Shown here: piece after piece, positions 33,150 to 43,160 of the stretch
Layout: every line of letters begins with the position of its first letter
How positions within the stretch are numbered: the stretch's first letter is position 1
Source of the DNA: Parvicella tangerina
GTDB taxonomy: Bacteria > Bacteroidota > Bacteroidia > Flavobacteriales_D > Parvicellaceae
NCBI RefSeq assembly: GCF_907165195.1
Contig: NZ_OU015584.1
Span: 1 to 64,000 of the forward strand
Reading direction: 5' to 3'
DNA: 64,000 nt
Program-made: the position numbers and the translations under genes
Notes under the pieces: generated by a model
Told to the model about the DNA's origin: nothing
What the model saw: only the letters and a program-made list of their open reading frames with translations
Database searches by the model: none

Positions 33150-33812
33150 TTACAGGTAAAGTTCTCGGATAATGATCACAAATGAAACGCCAAACCCTAA
33201 AATAGTTCCTGCCAAAACTTGTGGCAAACTATGTGCTTTATCATAAAGTCTGGCAAAACCAACTAACCCAACCGCTCCAATTGCAAGAGAGTTGTACAAC
33301 ACCATTTCTTCCAGATTTAAAAGTGGATCCAGATGTGCTGTTAGCCCAACGAAGCAACCAGCTAATCCAGCGATTCCAATGGCGTGCATGCTGATTTTCC
33401 AGAAGTAACTAATTCCTGCAGCGATGATAGCCAAAACAATCCCACTCATAATCACCCCAAAGAAAGCATGAAACAGCTGGATGTGATCGTTGTTCGCCTC
33501 AATGTAGTAAAGAACGTAATACAAGCAGCCCAAAAATAGCGCAGAAAAGAGAAGCACAGGTACGCGTTCTTGATGCTTTTTTAACTCCCAATCGCTAACA
33601 ATACCAACCGTGATCATTCCATTCATGGCGATCAATGGCATCAAAAAACTAAAAAGACCAACTGCACTAAAGATCATCCAAAACCCATTATCTGTTAAAT
33701 TCAACATTTGAAAAACCGTGTAATGCTCTATCTGCAAATAGAGAAAAAAGGCCATCATTGGAATAAAGATGGGGTGGAAAATGATTGATATTCCTTTACT
33801 AACGTATTTCAA
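33150..33812 (-). CDS. PAP2-like integral membrane protein
   Basis: A 220-residue protein with six likely membrane helices. KISMHAIG and ARLYDKAHSLPQVLAG resemble the second and third motifs of membrane phosphatidic-acid phosphatase (PAP2) enzymes (S-x-H and R-x5-H). The first motif (K-x6-RP) is not obvious, but KKHQERVPVL may be its remnant, so activity is uncertain. It could act on undecaprenyl or other lipid phosphates. It starts 2 bases after the rpoN stop codon, so it belongs to the asnS-rpoN operon. Confidence 0.72.
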   Translation of the reverse strand: MKYVSKGISIIFHPIFIPMMAFFLYLQIEHYTVFQMLNLTDNGFWMIFSAVGLFSFLMPLIAMNGMITVGIVSDWELKKHQERVPVLLFSALFLGCLYYVLYYIEANNDHIQLFHAFFGVIMSGIVLAIIAAGISYFWKISMHAIGIAGLAGCFVGLTAHLDPLLNLEEMVLYNSLAIGAVGLVGFARLYDKAHSLPQVLAGTILGFGVSFVIIIRELYL

Positions 33813-33814
33813 GT

Positions 33815-35260
33815 TTAAATCTCTTTTCGCAACCTAGCTACAGGAATCCCCAATTGTTCACGATACTTTGCCACCGTTCTACGCGCAATATTATAACCTT
33901 TATCTTTTAGATGATTCATTAACTTTTCATCTGTTAGAGGCTTCTTCTTGTCTTCATTATCAACGGCTTCTTGTAGGATTTTTTTCACCTCTCTGGTAGA
34001 AACCTCCTCTCCGCTTTCGGTGCTTAAAGATTCGCTGAAGAAATACTTCAGTAAGAAGATACCATAAGGTGTTTCAACATATTTGGAGTTAGCGACACGA
34101 GAAACGGTACTAATATCCATTTCAACAATATCTGCGATGTCCTTAAGAATCATTGGTCTAATATTGGTTTCATCACCAGTAAGGAAAAATTCTTTTTGGT
34201 AATTCATAATCGCATCCATAGTAATCAGAAGCGTATGTTGTCTTTGCCTGATGGCATCGATAAACCATTTAGCTGCATCGATCTTTTGTTTAACGAACAT
34301 CACTGCATCCTTATCTGATTTAGTCTTTTTGCTATCTCCATACGCTCGAAGCATCTCGGCATACTCCTTACTAACCTTTAAGCGAGGTGCGTTTCTAGCA
34401 TTTAACGTAAGCTCAAGTTGTCCATCTTCTTCTCGGATGATAAAGTCAGGAATAATTTGCTGCATTGTCTTGTTAGACTGCAGCGCAGCACCTCCAGGCT
34501 TAGGATTTAACTTAACAATTTCATTGATGGCTGTTCGAAGGTCATCTTCCTCAATTTCCAGTTTTTTAAGGATTTTCTTGTAGTGTTTCTTGGTGAACTC
34601 ATCAAAGCATTTTTCTAAAATTGCCTGAGCTGTTCTGATCGTGACCGTTGGAGCTTTTCGTTCTAATTGAAGCAACAAGCACTCCTTCAGGTCTCTTGCG
34701 CCTACACCTGCAGGTTCCAAATCCTGCACGATTTCAAGACCTTCCAATAACTCCTCCTCAGTAACCATGATGTTTTGAGAAAAGGCTAGGTCATCGATCA
34801 TGTTTTCGATTTCTCTTCTCAAATAACCACTTTCATCCAGATTGCCGATAATCGTTTTGGCGATCTCTCTCATCTTTTCGTCACGAACGCGTAGTCCAAT
34901 TTGTGAGATCAATAAATCTTGAAAAGACTGCCCTCCTGATAATGGTATAGCTTTTTCATCGTTATCAGCTCCATGATTTCTAACGGAGAGTTTATAGTCT
35001 GGAGTGTCATCATCCAGGTAGTCACTCACATCAAAATCCTCGCGAGAGTCATCAACATCGTTTTCCCAATCCTCTTCTTCCCGATCCAGATCACGGTCTA
35101 TTTCTTCTGCACCCTCCTCCAGAGCAGGGTTATCTTCAATTTCTTGTTTGATCCGTTGTTCCAACTCCACAGTAGGCACCTGCAATAACTTCATCAGCTG
35201 GATTTGCTGAGGAGATAGTTTCTGCAGTAACTTATGTTGTAATGACTGTCTTAATGCCAT
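33815..35260 (-). CDS. rpoN: RNA polymerase sigma-54 factor
   Basis: The alternative sigma factor that needs enhancer-binding ATPases. The 481-residue protein has all three regions: the Gln/Leu-rich N-terminal activator region (QSLQHKLLQKLSPQQIQLM), an acidic region II (about 50-90), the core-binding domain (about 120-280), and a C-terminal domain with the HTH (ISTVSRVANSKYVETPYG) and the RpoN box ARRTVAKYREQLGIP. Length is normal. It is located between asnS and the PAP2 gene. No sigma-54 activator gene is seen in the window. Confidence 0.96.
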   Translation of the reverse strand: MALRQSLQHKLLQKLSPQQIQLMKLLQVPTVELEQRIKQEIEDNPALEEGAEEIDRDLDREEEDWENDVDDSREDFDVSDYLDDDTPDYKLSVRNHGADNDEKAIPLSGGQSFQDLLISQIGLRVRDEKMREIAKTIIGNLDESGYLRREIENMIDDLAFSQNIMVTEEELLEGLEIVQDLEPAGVGARDLKECLLLQLERKAPTVTIRTAQAILEKCFDEFTKKHYKKILKKLEIEEDDLRTAINEIVKLNPKPGGAALQSNKTMQQIIPDFIIREEDGQLELTLNARNAPRLKVSKEYAEMLRAYGDSKKTKSDKDAVMFVKQKIDAAKWFIDAIRQRQHTLLITMDAIMNYQKEFFLTGDETNIRPMILKDIADIVEMDISTVSRVANSKYVETPYGIFLLKYFFSESLSTESGEEVSTREVKKILQEAVDNEDKKKPLTDEKLMNHLKDKGYNIARRTVAKYREQLGIPVARLRKEI

Positions 35261-35346
35261 GCTTACTCACTTAGTATCTTAAAATTTCGGGGCGATGAAA
35301 ACATCAATCCGTATAAAGTTAAAACTTTTCTTTAATATTTTCCGAA

Positions 35347-36801
35347 TTAAAATTCAGCGTTTTTAGGCGTTCTAGGGAATGGTATCACATCTCGGATGTT
35401 CGTCATTCCAGTTACAAACATGATCAGTCTCTCAAATCCCAGGCCAAAACCTGCGTGAGGAACCGTTCCAAACCTTCTTGTATCCAAGTACCACCAAACA
35501 TGGTCCTCTGGAATATTGAAGTCTGCACACTTCTGTTTTAATACATCAAAACGCTCCTCTCTTTGAGAACCTCCGATGATTTCACCAATGCCAGGAAATA
35601 AAACATCCATGGCAGCTACCGTTTTTCTTCCTTCTTCATCTGGCTCGTTATTGCGCATGTAGAAGGCTTTGATGTCAGCAGGGTAATTGTAAAGGATCAC
35701 AGGTTTCTTGAAGTGCTTTTCAACCAAAAACCTTTCGTGTTCAGAAGCGAGGTCAACCCCCCATTCAACAGGGAACTTAAATTTATTCTTTTTATATGGC
35801 TTTGAATTTCGAAGGATCTCAATCGCCCGAGTGTAAGTAATTCTCTCAAAGTCATTTTCTAAAACAAACTTCATTCGATCAATCAGCGGAAGCTCATTTC
35901 TTTCCGCTTGAGGCTTCTGACTATCTAGTTTCACTTCTCTGTCATGTAAAAACTGAAGGTCTTCCATACAGTTTTCTAGTGCATATCTGATGACATATTT
36001 CAAGAAATCTTCACCTAAATCCATATCATCGTCTAAATCTGCAAAAGCAATTTCAGGTTCGATCATCCAGAATTCAGCCAAGTGGCGAGAGGTGTTCGAG
36101 TTTTCTGCTCTGAAGGTAGGTCCAAAAGTATATACTTGACCAAGTGCTGTCGCTCCTAGCTCAGCCTCTAACTGCCCAGATACCGTTAGGTTGGTTTCTT
36201 TCCCAAAGAAATCTTCTTTTACGTCAATGTGTCCTTCTTCTGTTCTAGGGATATTGTCTAAATCGAAATTTGTTACACGAAACATTTCTCCAGCTCCTTC
36301 AGCATCACTACCCGTAATGATCGGAGAGTGCAAGTAGAAGAACCCATTATCATTAAAATATTTATGAATGGCAAACGCCATAGCGTGTCTTATTCTAAAA
36401 ACAGCAGAGAATGTTTGCGTTCTAAACCTTAAGTGTGCCTGCTCTCTCAAAAGCTCGAGACTATGTCTTTTGGGCTGTAGAATGGTTTTTGAAACCTCAT
36501 CAGGATTCGCAGTTCCCAATATTTCAATCGTGTCTGCAATGACTTCAACGGCTTGTCCTTTTCCTTGTGATTCAACGAGGTTTCCTTCTACACTTATTGC
36601 AGCTCCAACGGTCACGTCTTTGAGGATTTTCTCGTCAAAATTTTCAAAATCTACCACCACTTGAAGGTTATTCAAACAGGACCCATCATTTAAAGCGATA
36701 AATCGATTGCTTCTAAAAGCTCTAACCCATCCTTTTACGGTGATTCTTTCTCCTGGAGCACTTTTTAGTGCATCTATAATTTTCGTTCTACTCATGACCA
36801 T
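35347..36801 (-). CDS. asnS: Asparaginyl-tRNA synthetase
   Basis: Class II synthetase charging tRNA-Asn. The 484-residue protein has an N-terminal OB-fold anticodon-binding domain (about 15-110: [20 protein letters not shown]), class II motif 2 ([19 protein letters not shown]) and motif 3 ([15 protein letters not shown]). [11 protein letters not shown] and [12 protein letters not shown] are typical of AsnS rather than AspS. Two ATG codons (36801 and 36795) are both possible; the second gives [10 protein letters not shown]. Upstream of rpoN by 86 bases, probably in one transcript. Confidence 0.96.
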   Translation of the reverse strand: MVMSRTKIIDALKSAPGERITVKGWVRAFRSNRFIALNDGSCLNNLQVVVDFENFDEKILKDVTVGAAISVEGNLVESQGKGQAVEVIADTIEILGTANPDEVSKTILQPKRHSLELLREQAHLRFRTQTFSAVFRIRHAMAFAIHKYFNDNGFFYLHSPIITGSDAEGAGEMFRVTNFDLDNIPRTEEGHIDVKEDFFGKETNLTVSGQLEAELGATALGQVYTFGPTFRAENSNTSRHLAEFWMIEPEIAFADLDDDMDLGEDFLKYVIRYALENCMEDLQFLHDREVKLDSQKPQAERNELPLIDRMKFVLENDFERITYTRAIEILRNSKPYKKNKFKFPVEWGVDLASEHERFLVEKHFKKPVILYNYPADIKAFYMRNNEPDEEGRKTVAAMDVLFPGIGEIIGGSQREERFDVLKQKCADFNIPEDHVWWYLDTRRFGTVPHAGFGLGFERLIMFVTGMTNIRDVIPFPRTPKNAEF

Positions 36802-36864
36802 TCATTTTCTAACACAAAAAAAAGAACTTTTAGTTAGCTTATTGCTATTAGAATGGAAAAAGTT

Positions 36865-39291
36865 TTAAAAGTTCAACCCAAAGGTGAAATAGAAATTTCG
36901 TGGTGCAGCAGTAATAATTCCAGGCCCTGGATATGCGGTGGCTCTTCTGGTGAAATAAATCTCATTGAGAAGGTTATTCATCCCACACCTGAAGTTAAGT
37001 TCTTCGTAAGAGTAGCTAAGACTTAAGTCAAGGATGTCATAAGTAGGAATGACCCCATTGACGGCATTGGGTTGAGAGAGTGAGTTACTAGCATCGCTAT
37101 ACTGCCAGTGAACCCAACTATACTGTAAAGATAACAGTAGGTCTGAATAACCAATTTGCGTTATTAACTTCCAGTTCACAGGGGGGACTAATTCTACAAA
37201 CTTATTCGCATAAACTCCTTCTGCATCAAGGTATCTTGACCAGGTATAGCTGTAGTTTCCTAAAGTGTTTAGTTTCCACTTGGTTTCTGGTTTGGAGCCT
37301 AGCCAGTTAACTTGAATTACTCCTTCGAAACCTAAAGACAGTGATTGAGAAATATTGGTTCGATATTGATAGGTGCTGAACAAAATTGAGTCCTTTTCAA
37401 TGGTGGTTCCGATTCGATTATTGTAGAACAATCCATACACAGAGAGGTCGTAGTACAGTAGATTATTAATAAACCCTTTGACGCCAATGTCAGAATTAAA
37501 GCCTCTCTCATCTTCTAAATCTGGATCGATTCTGAAGTTTGGATTAACGATCTGCATATCTGTAAAGTTAATGCTTCGGTAGTTTTGAGAAAAGTTGGCG
37601 TATAGGTGGGTGGTGTCTTGTTTAAATGCGTGATCAAGGCCTATACCAAAAATAACAAAAGAGCGCTCGTTTTCTCTTGACGCATAATAAGTCGTGTTGT
37701 CAATTATATTATCTGCGAGATCATAAGTAATTGAATTGTAAGACCCTTCTGCTTTTGTTGAAATCCATTCTGCACGGATACCAGGAACGATACTCGTTTT
37801 TTCATTTAACCTAAAAATATTTTCAACGAAAATGGCTGCATTTTTACTTGGAAAGCTATAATCCGAGAACTCTAATTCAGTATGGTTTATAAAATAGAAG
37901 TCAGGGCTTTTTGATGAGGTTCCAAAACCTTGTTGACCAGTGCTGTTTCCACGGTATAAACGGACTCCCATCAACAATGCCTGGGGAATTTCGTTAATGT
38001 CATAGAGTTTCAGATACTTAGACTCCACCCCAATATTATTAAAGTTTCCTACAATTAAGTTGCGCTCCTGCATGGGATCAACTCGGTTGATTTGGCCTAA
38101 AAACCCCAGAGCTTTTCTGGAGGCAATTAGTCCAAAAACTTTAGTGTTAAGTATGTTTTTAGAATTGAAACTATGCTTATGGTTTATACTCCACAAGTTC
38201 CAGTCTACTTGGAACCAGTTCCGCTCTCTTTTGGAAATAAAGGGAGTCGTATTGAACTCGTAGTCCGTTAATCCTCCGGGTTGCTGGGCAAGATAACTCA
38301 TTTTGGTGAATTCAAAGTTAATTAAGCTGTTTTCCGTGATGTAATAATGAATATTTGCGCCAGCAGTAATTACCTCGTAGGCTGAGTTTGGTCGCCACTC
38401 ATTTCCTTTTTTCCAGTTAAAGAAACCATAGTATTGAACCCTTTTTTTCTTGCCTCCTACCTCTAAGAAAGAAGTGTTTACACCGAAAGAGCCAAAGGTT
38501 TTTTGGTAGCTCCCAGAAAATGGTCGATACCTGTTTCCTTTTTTTAGTTTAAAATTTATAACACCACCAAACTGGGGACCATATTGCAATGAACCGGCTC
38601 CTTTGATAAACTGAACTTGATCAATTGCTTGAGAGGGCGGGGTATAGTAACTCTCTGGATAGCCGAGCGCGTCCGCAGAAATGTCATAGCCGTTTTGGCG
38701 CGTGTTGTAATTGGCTGTTCTGCTCGGGCTTAAGCCTCTACCTCCAATTCCGAGTTGAATTCCAGCGCCATCACTTTCCCAAATATTTAGTCCCGGAATG
38801 GATGAGTAGATTTGACGGGCGTTGTTAGTAGCAACATTTCCTGCTACGTAGCTAAGGTTGATCACATCCGCTTTCTTTCCCTGCGCGATCATCACTCCTT
38901 CAATAGGTTTGATTCTGCCAATTGCTCCCACATGTTGCTTGTTTGCTACCACCGTGTGTGGACCGATTGTATAAAATATTGGCGCTAATTCAATATTGTG
39001 TTTCAAAATTGGCTCACTCAACAAAATCGAGAGCGTATCCAGTCCGTAACCAACGTTTGAGATCACAAAGTGGTATTCTCCAAAACTGAGGATGGGAGTT
39101 TTGAAAAAGCCATTTTCATCTGAAATAAACTGGTCTCCAGATTCAATAATCTTGATGTGACAAAATGGGATTTTCTCATTTGATTGAGCAACAAGTACAA
39201 ACCCTTGAATATGCCCTTTTTGTCCTTCTTGAGCAACAGAAAGAAAAGACATAAAAAAACAGATGAATATGCACAACCAACTATTCTTCAT
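36865..39291 (-). CDS. FecA-like TonB-dependent receptor
   Basis: An 808-residue outer-membrane receptor. The signal peptide ends at SVAQ, followed by a carboxypeptidase-regulatory-like domain (about 28-105). The plug (about 120-240) has INLSYVAGNVATNNARQIYS, IGGRGLSPSRTANYNTRQNGY and QVQFIKGAGSLQYGPQFGGV, which is the FecA/iron-dicitrate-type layout (the RGLSPSR motif). The barrel ends in a typical aromatic FGLNF. It is the last gene of the four-gene operon with DUF4856, imelysin-like and HTTM proteins, and overlaps the HTTM gene by 11 bases. The iron-related relatives and a Fur-like operator upstream suggest iron or another metal complex as substrate. Confidence 0.9.
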   Translation of the reverse strand: MKNSWLCIFICFFMSFLSVAQEGQKGHIQGFVLVAQSNEKIPFCHIKIIESGDQFISDENGFFKTPILSFGEYHFVISNVGYGLDTLSILLSEPILKHNIELAPIFYTIGPHTVVANKQHVGAIGRIKPIEGVMIAQGKKADVINLSYVAGNVATNNARQIYSSIPGLNIWESDGAGIQLGIGGRGLSPSRTANYNTRQNGYDISADALGYPESYYTPPSQAIDQVQFIKGAGSLQYGPQFGGVINFKLKKGNRYRPFSGSYQKTFGSFGVNTSFLEVGGKKKRVQYYGFFNWKKGNEWRPNSAYEVITAGANIHYYITENSLINFEFTKMSYLAQQPGGLTDYEFNTTPFISKRERNWFQVDWNLWSINHKHSFNSKNILNTKVFGLIASRKALGFLGQINRVDPMQERNLIVGNFNNIGVESKYLKLYDINEIPQALLMGVRLYRGNSTGQQGFGTSSKSPDFYFINHTELEFSDYSFPSKNAAIFVENIFRLNEKTSIVPGIRAEWISTKAEGSYNSITYDLADNIIDNTTYYASRENERSFVIFGIGLDHAFKQDTTHLYANFSQNYRSINFTDMQIVNPNFRIDPDLEDERGFNSDIGVKGFINNLLYYDLSVYGLFYNNRIGTTIEKDSILFSTYQYRTNISQSLSLGFEGVIQVNWLGSKPETKWKLNTLGNYSYTWSRYLDAEGVYANKFVELVPPVNWKLITQIGYSDLLLSLQYSWVHWQYSDASNSLSQPNAVNGVIPTYDILDLSLSYSYEELNFRCGMNNLLNEIYFTRRATAYPGPGIITAAPRNFYFTFGLNF

Positions 39292-40630
39292 AAGGTAAAA
39301 TCCAATTTCTGGGAGCTAAATTATACGGTTGTGCAGCTAAATCTACAGAAGGATCAATAAAAGTTCTACTCCCTTTATTGAATAAAGATACTTTTGAGTC
39401 CACAAATACCTGAGGCGTGCCCATTTCAATTTCTAAATCACCCTCAATAATCGTCTTGTCTTTATATTGATCTCTTAAATGATGAGCAAACTGCAAGATC
39501 ATGTCTGGCTGGGTTGACATTTGCTTGAGTTGTTGCTCTGTTAAGTAATATGTTGGTTCAATTATTTTCTTGTAGGAACCTGATTCAGGGGAAACATAAA
39601 AAGTACAGTACCCAACCTTTTCTATCAACATAACGCGCCAACCAAATCGGAAAGCCTGTTCGGTCCAAAATAACTTACCTGGGTACAGCAAGTATCTCAT
39701 TGGAATAAGCAATTGTAAAAGGATGTATATGATTAAAGCGTATTTCGTTATTGAGCGGATTTGAATTGTATTTTGACCAACCGATGAAACTTGAAGCTTA
39801 CTGAGCAACAGGTTATGAAATCTTGTGCTAAAAAACACTGTAGTGAGCACAATCATGGCCCAAGGAAAGATACCGATTGGGAACATTGCTCCTGTTACCA
39901 CATGAAAAAAGATAACGGCTAAATAAGCAAACAACCTCGTCTTCCTTATCGACAATAAAAAGGGAACAGATAAGTCGAAAAGACAACCTGCCCAAGAGAA
40001 GACGAATGCTATCCAATTCTCCCCAACAAATTGCCCAAGAACAGGAAGGTCTGATTGATGCTTCAACCAGTTGATTAGGGGTTGAGCTTCAAATAACCAA
40101 TGATAATTAACTTTCGCAACTCCAGCAAAAAAGTAGACAACCCCGAGTTGAAACTTGAATATGTTGATTGTCCATGCTGGGACACTTGAAGCTGCTTTTG
40201 TCAAGCCTAGCTTTGCATCCAATGAATAGTTCTTGTTAGCGGGGACAAAAATCAATAAAAAAGCAACAAGACTGATAAAATAATAATGGTTTAAATAGTT
40301 TGTTTTATCGATAAGCTCTACATAGGTGAACGAAAGAAAGAACAAAATTGCTGAGACTCGATAAAATAATCCCAGTGCAATTAACAGTGCCGAGATACCC
40401 ATCACTAAAAAGGTAATATACATTCCTGTTGAGCTCAGGGGAGTTACCCAGTCAAACCCATAGTAAGTGAAAAAGAATTTTGGTGTAATGTAAAGGTCCT
40501 CAATCCATCCTTTGTGCGCGAAGCGCATTACACCAAAAAGCATTAAGATACCAAAGAGTATCCTAAACCAAGCAAGTGAAACAATGTTCTCTTTCTTCCA
40601 AAATAGTCTATGGTAAAACTGTCGTATCAA
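39281..40630 (-). CDS. HTTM (vitamin K-dependent gamma-carboxylase-like) membrane protein
   Basis: A 449-residue polytopic protein with about seven membrane helices (for example FRILFGILMLFGVMRF, VSAILFFLSFTYVELIDKTNYLNH within segment ends, PWAMIVLTTVFFST) and a periplasmic C-terminal part. LIDKTNYLNHYYF and VVYFFAGVAKVNYHWL are typical of the HTTM family, which includes vertebrate gamma-glutamyl carboxylase and bacterial homologues of unknown substrate. The Lys in AKVNYHW corresponds to the conserved family motif around the catalytic Lys. It overlaps the imelysin-like gene by 4 bases and the receptor gene by 11, so it should be made together with them. Confidence 0.87.
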   Translation of the reverse strand: MIRQFYHRLFWKKENIVSLAWFRILFGILMLFGVMRFAHKGWIEDLYITPKFFFTYYGFDWVTPLSSTGMYITFLVMGISALLIALGLFYRVSAILFFLSFTYVELIDKTNYLNHYYFISLVAFLLIFVPANKNYSLDAKLGLTKAASSVPAWTINIFKFQLGVVYFFAGVAKVNYHWLFEAQPLINWLKHQSDLPVLGQFVGENWIAFVFSWAGCLFDLSVPFLLSIRKTRLFAYLAVIFFHVVTGAMFPIGIFPWAMIVLTTVFFSTRFHNLLLSKLQVSSVGQNTIQIRSITKYALIIYILLQLLIPMRYLLYPGKLFWTEQAFRFGWRVMLIEKVGYCTFYVSPESGSYKKIIEPTYYLTEQQLKQMSTQPDMILQFAHHLRDQYKDKTIIEGDLEIEMGTPQVFVDSKVSLFNKGSRTFIDPSVDLAAQPYNLAPRNWILPYEE

Positions 40631-41769
40631 TCTCCATCATTGTCTTGATAAGTTACAATTACACCAAGGGCTGAAGTAAGATCGACCTTTAAATAAGGAA
40701 TGAGTTTCTGATACTCTGTGTAAATTGCTTGCGAGGTCACGGGGTCTTGAACGACCATTTCGGCCCATGATAGTCCATTGGTTTCAGAGATGTTCATGAT
40801 CACATCTAGTTGAGAATTAATCACTTGAGACAATCGGTCACCATCAATTGTAGCTTCTACATAATCTCCATAGTCTAATAAACCTAAACCATCCGTTGTT
40901 CCTTCATAGTTCATCCCGTTAAGAAACCTTTTGAGGTAGGAAACATTTTGTCTGGCCAGGTCTAACTTGTCTTCCATGAAATAACCTTCTGCATTAGCAG
41001 GCATGGGCTGCTGACTAAACCCGTTAAACACTCCTGCAGGCAATCCAATCTTTCCTTTTCTCGTATATATTTCGTAGCTCTGAATCACCGCATTCATTAG
41101 TTCGCTTACAGAGCTCCCCGTAGCATTAGATAGATTATTATCAATAAATTCAGTTTTGTAAGTTGACCATGAGTTAATTACATATCGCGTGTTCAGTTGA
41201 ATGTCATCAATAACATCAGCGATATACACTACAATATTTGGATCTGAATTCAGGTAGTCCAAGCAGCCTTGCAAATCAGATTCTTTGAATAGCAAATAGT
41301 CAAGGCTTTGCCACCCTTTCGCTACGTATTGATTTCCAGCTGCTAAACTATAGCCCCCCTGGGTAATATTCGTTTGGATTAGCGTTGTGTCAACTGGGTA
41401 GGTGTTGGTTTGAGCAACTAATGCAACCACATTCGCAGGTCCAAAATCGAGAAAACTAACGGTTTGCCAACTTTTTAAGGTCACTATGTACTGATCCCGA
41501 AGTTCTTGAACAGTTGCTAGCGTAGGGGAGGAGTTAAAACGAAGTAATGCTCCTTCAAGCGAGTCGACTTCAGTAACGTAGCTATTGTAACCAGGAATAA
41601 TGTATTCACTCGCAATGTTCTTTAGCATAGCCTCACGGTCGAAATCATCCGCATAAACATTATCCTCCGGTTCTTTGATGCATGAGACCAAAGAACCGAG
41701 GATCAACAAAAGAAATGATATTAGAACTGAATTTTTCAATGTTGAGTTCAAATATTTATTACAGGTCAT
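40627..41769 (-). CDS. Imelysin-like lipoprotein
   Basis: A 380-residue lipoprotein with signal peptide ending LGSLVSC. The helical layout (FLDFGPANVVALVAQTNTYPVDTT, QSLDYLLFKE, PAGVFNGFSQQPMPANAEGYF) matches the imelysin/insulin-cleaving membrane protease family, which is now seen as part of iron-uptake systems. The family GxHxxE motif is replaced by GWQSLD, so the metal-binding His is missing and metal-dependent activity is doubtful. The ends overlap the DUF4856 gene by 11 bases and the HTTM gene by 4, implying one transcript. It likely acts on the outer-membrane periplasmic or surface face. Confidence 0.85.
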   Translation of the reverse strand: MTCNKYLNSTLKNSVLISFLLLILGSLVSCIKEPEDNVYADDFDREAMLKNIASEYIIPGYNSYVTEVDSLEGALLRFNSSPTLATVQELRDQYIVTLKSWQTVSFLDFGPANVVALVAQTNTYPVDTTLIQTNITQGGYSLAAGNQYVAKGWQSLDYLLFKESDLQGCLDYLNSDPNIVVYIADVIDDIQLNTRYVINSWSTYKTEFIDNNLSNATGSSVSELMNAVIQSYEIYTRKGKIGLPAGVFNGFSQQPMPANAEGYFMEDKLDLARQNVSYLKRFLNGMNYEGTTDGLGLLDYGDYVEATIDGDRLSQVINSQLDVIMNISETNGLSWAEMVVQDPVTSQAIYTEYQKLIPYLKVDLTSALGVIVTYQDNDGD

Positions 41770-42973
41770 TTTTGACGTCTGTTAACCCTGTAGCCGATGC
41801 GATTGCATCTATAGCCATATTCATACCTGTTACACCAACAGTATTAAAGTCTTCGAAATAGGCCAGCGCAGCGTCAATTTGACTTGCAGTCATTCCATCT
41901 CCTGATATGCAATTATAGCCATATCTCATTCCGTCCAAGAAAGCCCAAGCTTCACTAAGAACGTGATTTCTCGCTGTTGCATTGCCTGATGCCAGGTAGC
42001 TCTTTGCAGCGTTAAGGTAATGAATAGCTGTTCCTGCAGCTATTTTCTCTAGCTCATCACGGATAATTTTGATTTGAGCATCTCTCGTTTCATAATCTAG
42101 GTTGTCGATTGCTGCTCTTCCAGTTCTGAAAGCAGTGCTGATCTTAGTAGCAGAATTTAAAACCGATTCTCTTCCGTCTGCATACTCACCCCAGAACCTG
42201 TCGGTGCCATTTGACGGGTAATCAACAGATTCTGTAAAGTATCCATAAGCTTCATCCCAATGGTGTTGCATATCCGTATAGTTTTCACCAGTAACCAAAG
42301 TGGAGTTATCATCATTTGTAACAAGCTCTAGATATTGAACAGTAATCTGACTTGCAAAGACAGCAGACATTAACCCCTTTTCTATTAACTGAGTATATTC
42401 TCTTCCATCACCATCCATTAAATAGGGTCCTTTTTCACCATCATTTGGCCAAACTCCTGCAACTCCAACAGACCCAGTTTGATTGTAATTACTGATAATA
42501 TCCAAACTGTCCATATAAGCTTCAAATAAGGCTTGTACTCCAGCGTCAGCTGAACCGCCTGCAGAAGCATAAGCCGTTTTGTTTTTTAATTGCTTTGTAG
42601 AACCAGTCATTCCAAGAGAGTTGTTATCGGTCCAGGTATAGCTGTTATTCTCATACATGTCTTTTAGCGTTTGTGCATCTACAAATACTCCCTGAGTATT
42701 AGCCGTCTTCATATATGTAATCATTTCACTGAGCATGTCTAACCTTTGAAATTGACCAGAATAACTAACCGTAGAGTTGCCATCAGCATCCACAAATGCA
42801 TAAGTGGATGGAACAGTATATGAATCTGGATCTTCATACTCGCATGAGTTATCATCTTTTTTTGCTCGTTCGTCAAAGTTAGTAGCCGATGGGTCTGTAC
42901 ACCCTTTTTTACAACTGTTTAATCCAAGTGCGGTAATGGCTATACTCATGACTAGAGCCTTATATTTCTTCAT
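41759..42973 (-). CDS. DUF4856 lipoprotein
   Basis: A 404-residue lipoprotein with signal ending LGLNSC. Residues 24-45 contain a Cys-flanked D-P-S-A-T-N-F motif (CTDPSATNFD to DDNSC), a small module frequent on Bacteroidota surface proteins. The DUF4856 domain follows (about 50-404), with TYAFVDADGNSTVSYSGQFQ near its start and a helical, imelysin-like character (HHWDEAYGYFTESVDYPSN, RDELEKIAAGTAIHYLNAAK). The domain is usually next to imelysin genes, as here. It is the first gene of the operon and has a promoter with a palindromic operator upstream. Confidence 0.88.
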   Translation of the reverse strand: MKKYKALVMSIAITALGLNSCKKGCTDPSATNFDERAKKDDNSCEYEDPDSYTVPSTYAFVDADGNSTVSYSGQFQRLDMLSEMITYMKTANTQGVFVDAQTLKDMYENNSYTWTDNNSLGMTGSTKQLKNKTAYASAGGSADAGVQALFEAYMDSLDIISNYNQTGSVGVAGVWPNDGEKGPYLMDGDGREYTQLIEKGLMSAVFASQITVQYLELVTNDDNSTLVTGENYTDMQHHWDEAYGYFTESVDYPSNGTDRFWGEYADGRESVLNSATKISTAFRTGRAAIDNLDYETRDAQIKIIRDELEKIAAGTAIHYLNAAKSYLASGNATARNHVLSEAWAFLDGMRYGYNCISGDGMTASQIDAALAYFEDFNTVGVTGMNMAIDAIASATGLTDVKNDL

Positions 42974-42993
42974 CTTTTTAGGTTTTTATTATT

Positions 42994-43006
42994 TAGAATA
43001 ATTCTA
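42994..43006. promoter_or_regulatory. Fur-box-like palindrome upstream of DUF4856 operon
   Basis: TAGAATAATTCTA is a perfect palindrome about one central base. It lies between the -7 element (43012-43019) and the start codon, over the likely transcription start, as a repressor site would. Similarity to Fur boxes is by eye; Fur binding is inference from the iron-uptake-like operon. Confidence 0.5.
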
Positions 43007-43011
43007 CACTG

Positions 43012-43042
43012 CAAATGTATGGGCGCAGCAAAAACACTACAA
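43012..43042 (-). promoter_or_regulatory. Promoter of DUF4856-imelysin-HTTM-receptor operon
   Basis: On the reverse strand TTG (43042-43040) and TACATTTG (43019-43012) are separated by 20 bases, a good match to the Bacteroidota TTG-N19/20-TAnnTTTG promoter. Confidence 0.65.
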
Positions 43043-43160
43043 TACCCAAAAAGAGGTATTTTCAGAATAAGTGTTATTAAGATGCGGTCGTTTAAATGTA
43101 TTGATAACGAATGTTCCTTTGTTTGGAGAAGCCATTATTTTTACGTGAATAGTTTATAAT

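Noticed and set aside
34251-34583. Plus-strand open frame opposite rpoN
   Set aside because: Antisense shadow of a well-supported sigma-54 gene.
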